Positions 6,144 to 7,639 of a stretch of DNA of 7,639 nucleotides are shown here, in pieces (the first letter of the stretch is position 1; each line of letters starts with the position of its first letter). A program made the translations under genes and the position numbers. This DNA comes from Deltaproteobacteria bacterium (GTDB lineage: Bacteria > Desulfobacterota > Desulfobacteria > Desulfobacterales > SURF-7), in the NCBI GenBank assembly GCA_019307665.1, contig JAFDJC010000151.1:1-7639 (forward strand), in the 5' to 3' direction. The notes under the pieces are model-generated. The model was not told the origin of the DNA. It searched no databases and saw nothing but the letters and a program-made list of their open reading frames with translations.

Positions 6144-7639
6144 TTGGATTTCATCAAAACAAAGAATGAGCTTCTTGCAGCAATATACAACAGGAATTTC
6201 GACAAATTTGAAAACCTATACAATTCCTTTGCAATTACAATTGCAAAGCAGGACAACTTTTCCGAAGAAGAACAGAAGGCAATAAACCAGATCCGGTCTG
6301 CCATATCGAAGTTTTCAAAAAAAAATAGTTTCAACTGCACTGATGATTTTCAGAATTCTAAAAAACTAATACAAAATAAAATGTCAGGGTTTGTCAGAAG
6401 GCAAATAAAAAAACCTGAATATGTTGAGCTTGGTTCATGGTTTAAAAAACTTGGTCTTTCAAAGAAGCGTTATCACATAATGCTCAAAACGACAGCAATG
6501 GTTCAGATGTCAGTCGGGTGCAGCAATTGCTGCAGACGATGCAATGAGTGGGCGCTTCCAGGCCCAAGAAAGCATTTCTCATTCAATACCGCAAAAATGA
6601 TCATAGAAAATCTGTTCGACACCGACAATAAAACGTTTTCCCTGTATGGTGCATCTGATCCCCTGGATTGGGAGCACAAAAATAACGACATAACCGATAT
6701 TCTCGCATACATGGAACGCCATGGATATCAACCTGAATTCGGTCTGCTGACTAAAATTCCCAGGAGCACTGAAAAAATAGCTGAAAAACTTTTAGCATCA
6801 GGGGCTGACGTGGCTGTCAGCATTACTTCCAAAAATAAATTAAAAATCAATATCATAGAAAAAAGAGCCGGTAAAAAGTTTGCGGCCCAACATGATGTTG
6901 AGCATCTTGAAATTCCAGCTGGACTCGATGAGGATTTTTCAAGTGTCAAACCATCGATAACCGATTACTACGGAACTGAAATAACGCCGGAAGGGGCTTC
7001 GCTTGTCATCCCTGCTTTTACAAGTGCGCTGAATCCGACCGGTCAGCACCGGATACCTGTCTCTTCAAAAACCCCATATTTTCTGGATAAAATTATTGGA
7101 AGAGATGCCCTGACAATTGAATACTTCAAACCATTAAGGGCGATTGACATTAAGGGAAATAAAATCACTCTTAAAAAACTTCTTAATGTGCAGATAGAAA
7201 ATATTCTTCTGGACAATAGCGATGAACAGGTGACACCGCCTGGAATGATGAACCTTAATGAATACTTCAGGACGTTTGACGCCGACGCTGTCAAGCAAAG
7301 AAAAAAAATGGCTTCATCCGTAATAAAAAGGCTAAAGGGAAAAATGCTGAAAAACTGTCAAGACACTGAGAGCAAACAAAAAGACCTGAAACGCTTCAAA
7401 AAACAGGTCGACTGTTATCTCGATTTTTGCAGCATGGAACGTATTGTAAAATATAAAATAGCAACGTTCTCGTTTTATTTACATTCCATTGCAGACTATT
7501 TGAATCGCCACCCGGCTGAAAAGGACATTGTTTTGTTTCTCAGGCGGAAAGACAGAAAATGTGTTAAAAGATACAGCAAAGACATAGAATCCACACTGAA
7601 ACAATCTGATTCCAATACATATGATATCTTCCAGCCTCT
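6144..7639 (+). CDS. Uncharacterised radical SAM-like protein, 5' portion (runs off right edge)
   Basis: The frame is open for 498 codons from a TTG at 6144-6146 to the window end without a stop. The TTG lies 7 bp after the uvrA stop, with AGTAGG (6132-6137) at good Shine-Dalgarno spacing; the first in-frame ATG is not until residue 80. Residues 1-110 look helical and charged. Residues 124-139 read VGCSNCCRRCNEWALP, giving C126-x3-C130-x2-C133, the triad that holds the 4Fe-4S cluster in radical SAM enzymes, with an extra Cys at 129. SLYGASDPLDW (166-176) follows at the distance where the SAM-binding GGEP-like strand is expected, then LTKIPRSTE (202-210) and ADVAVSIT (221-228), consistent with successive barrel strands. 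The part after about 380 is rich in lysine and has Cys at 405, 424, 429 and 473. Radical SAM enzymes cleave S-adenosylmethionine to start radical chemistry. Substrate and pathway are not recognisable. Arg, not an aromatic residue, precedes the third Cys, a departure from the common pattern. Co-transcription with uvrA is likely. Confidence 0.75.
   Translation, partial: MDFIKTKNELLAAIYNRNFDKFENLYNSFAITIAKQDNFSEEEQKAINQIRSAISKFSKKNSFNCTDDFQNSKKLIQNKMSGFVRRQIKKPEYVELGSWFKKLGLSKKRYHIMLKTTAMVQMSVGCSNCCRRCNEWALPGPRKHFSFNTAKMIIENLFDTDNKTFSLYGASDPLDWEHKNNDITDILAYMERHGYQPEFGLLTKIPRSTEKIAEKLLASGADVAVSITSKNKLKINIIEKRAGKKFAAQHDVEHLEIPAGLDEDFSSVKPSITDYYGTEITPEGASLVIPAFTSALNPTGQHRIPVSSKTPYFLDKIIGRDALTIEYFKPLRAIDIKGNKITLKKLLNVQIENILLDNSDEQVTPPGMMNLNEYFRTFDADAVKQRKKMASSVIKRLKGKMLKNCQDTESKQKDLKRFKKQVDCYLDFCSMERIVKYKIATFSFYLHSIADYLNRHPAEKDIVLFLRRKDRKCVKRYSKDIESTLKQSDSNTYDIFQP
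6227..6248 (+). repeat. Perfect inverted repeat with 10-bp arms inside the radical SAM-like gene
   Basis: CTTTGCAATT (6227-6236) and its exact reverse complement AATTGCAAAG (6239-6248) are separated by only two bases (AC). It lies about 85 bases into the gene, in the codons for residues 28-35. The two-base loop is too small for an ideal RNA hairpin, so a dyad bound by a dimeric protein is as likely as an RNA structure. No T-run follows, so it is not a typical terminator. Confidence 0.6.

Noticed and set aside
6144..7639. Spore photoproduct lyase or another known radical SAM DNA repair enzyme
   Set aside because: The cysteine region and downstream motifs do not resemble the spore photoproduct lyase pattern; proximity to uvrA alone does not justify the name.

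Overview
The window looks like a chromosomal housekeeping segment from a Gram-negative anaerobe, most likely of the Desulfobacterota (Desulfobacterales-like). That placement is inferred from the style of the proteins, the lysine- and isoleucine-rich coding and the moderate AT bias; no rRNA or other marker is present to confirm it. No mobile element, CRISPR array, tRNA or rRNA is visible.

Layout: two divergent transcription units flank a 598-bp AT-rich non-coding gap (1685-2282). Leftward on the minus strand lie a dnaA-family gene (1684-299) and, starting on the next base after its stop codon, the first 99 codons of dnaB, the replicative helicase, which runs off the left edge. Rightward on the plus strand lie pdxA (2283-3293), uvrA (3320-6136) and a long open frame (6144 to the right edge, at least 498 residues) with a radical SAM type cysteine triad. 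Gaps between the three plus-strand genes are 26 and 7 bp, so they probably form one operon. A good sigma70-like promoter with a long A-tract in its spacer sits just before pdxA.

Function: the left unit pairs a replication initiator with the helicase it would load. The right unit combines pyridoxal-phosphate biosynthesis, nucleotide excision repair and an uncharacterised radical SAM-like protein. The gap between them has some features of a replication origin (divergent dnaA, AT-rich stretches, short repeats) but no canonical DnaA boxes.

Most notable points: (i) the DnaA-family protein departs from the consensus in Walker A, Walker B, sensor I, box VII and, most strikingly, the DNA-recognition signature of domain IV; (ii) dnaA abuts dnaB with no gap; (iii) the radical SAM-like protein downstream of uvrA does not match any family I can name and is the best candidate for undescribed biology; (iv) a perfect 10-bp-arm dyad lies near the start of that gene.
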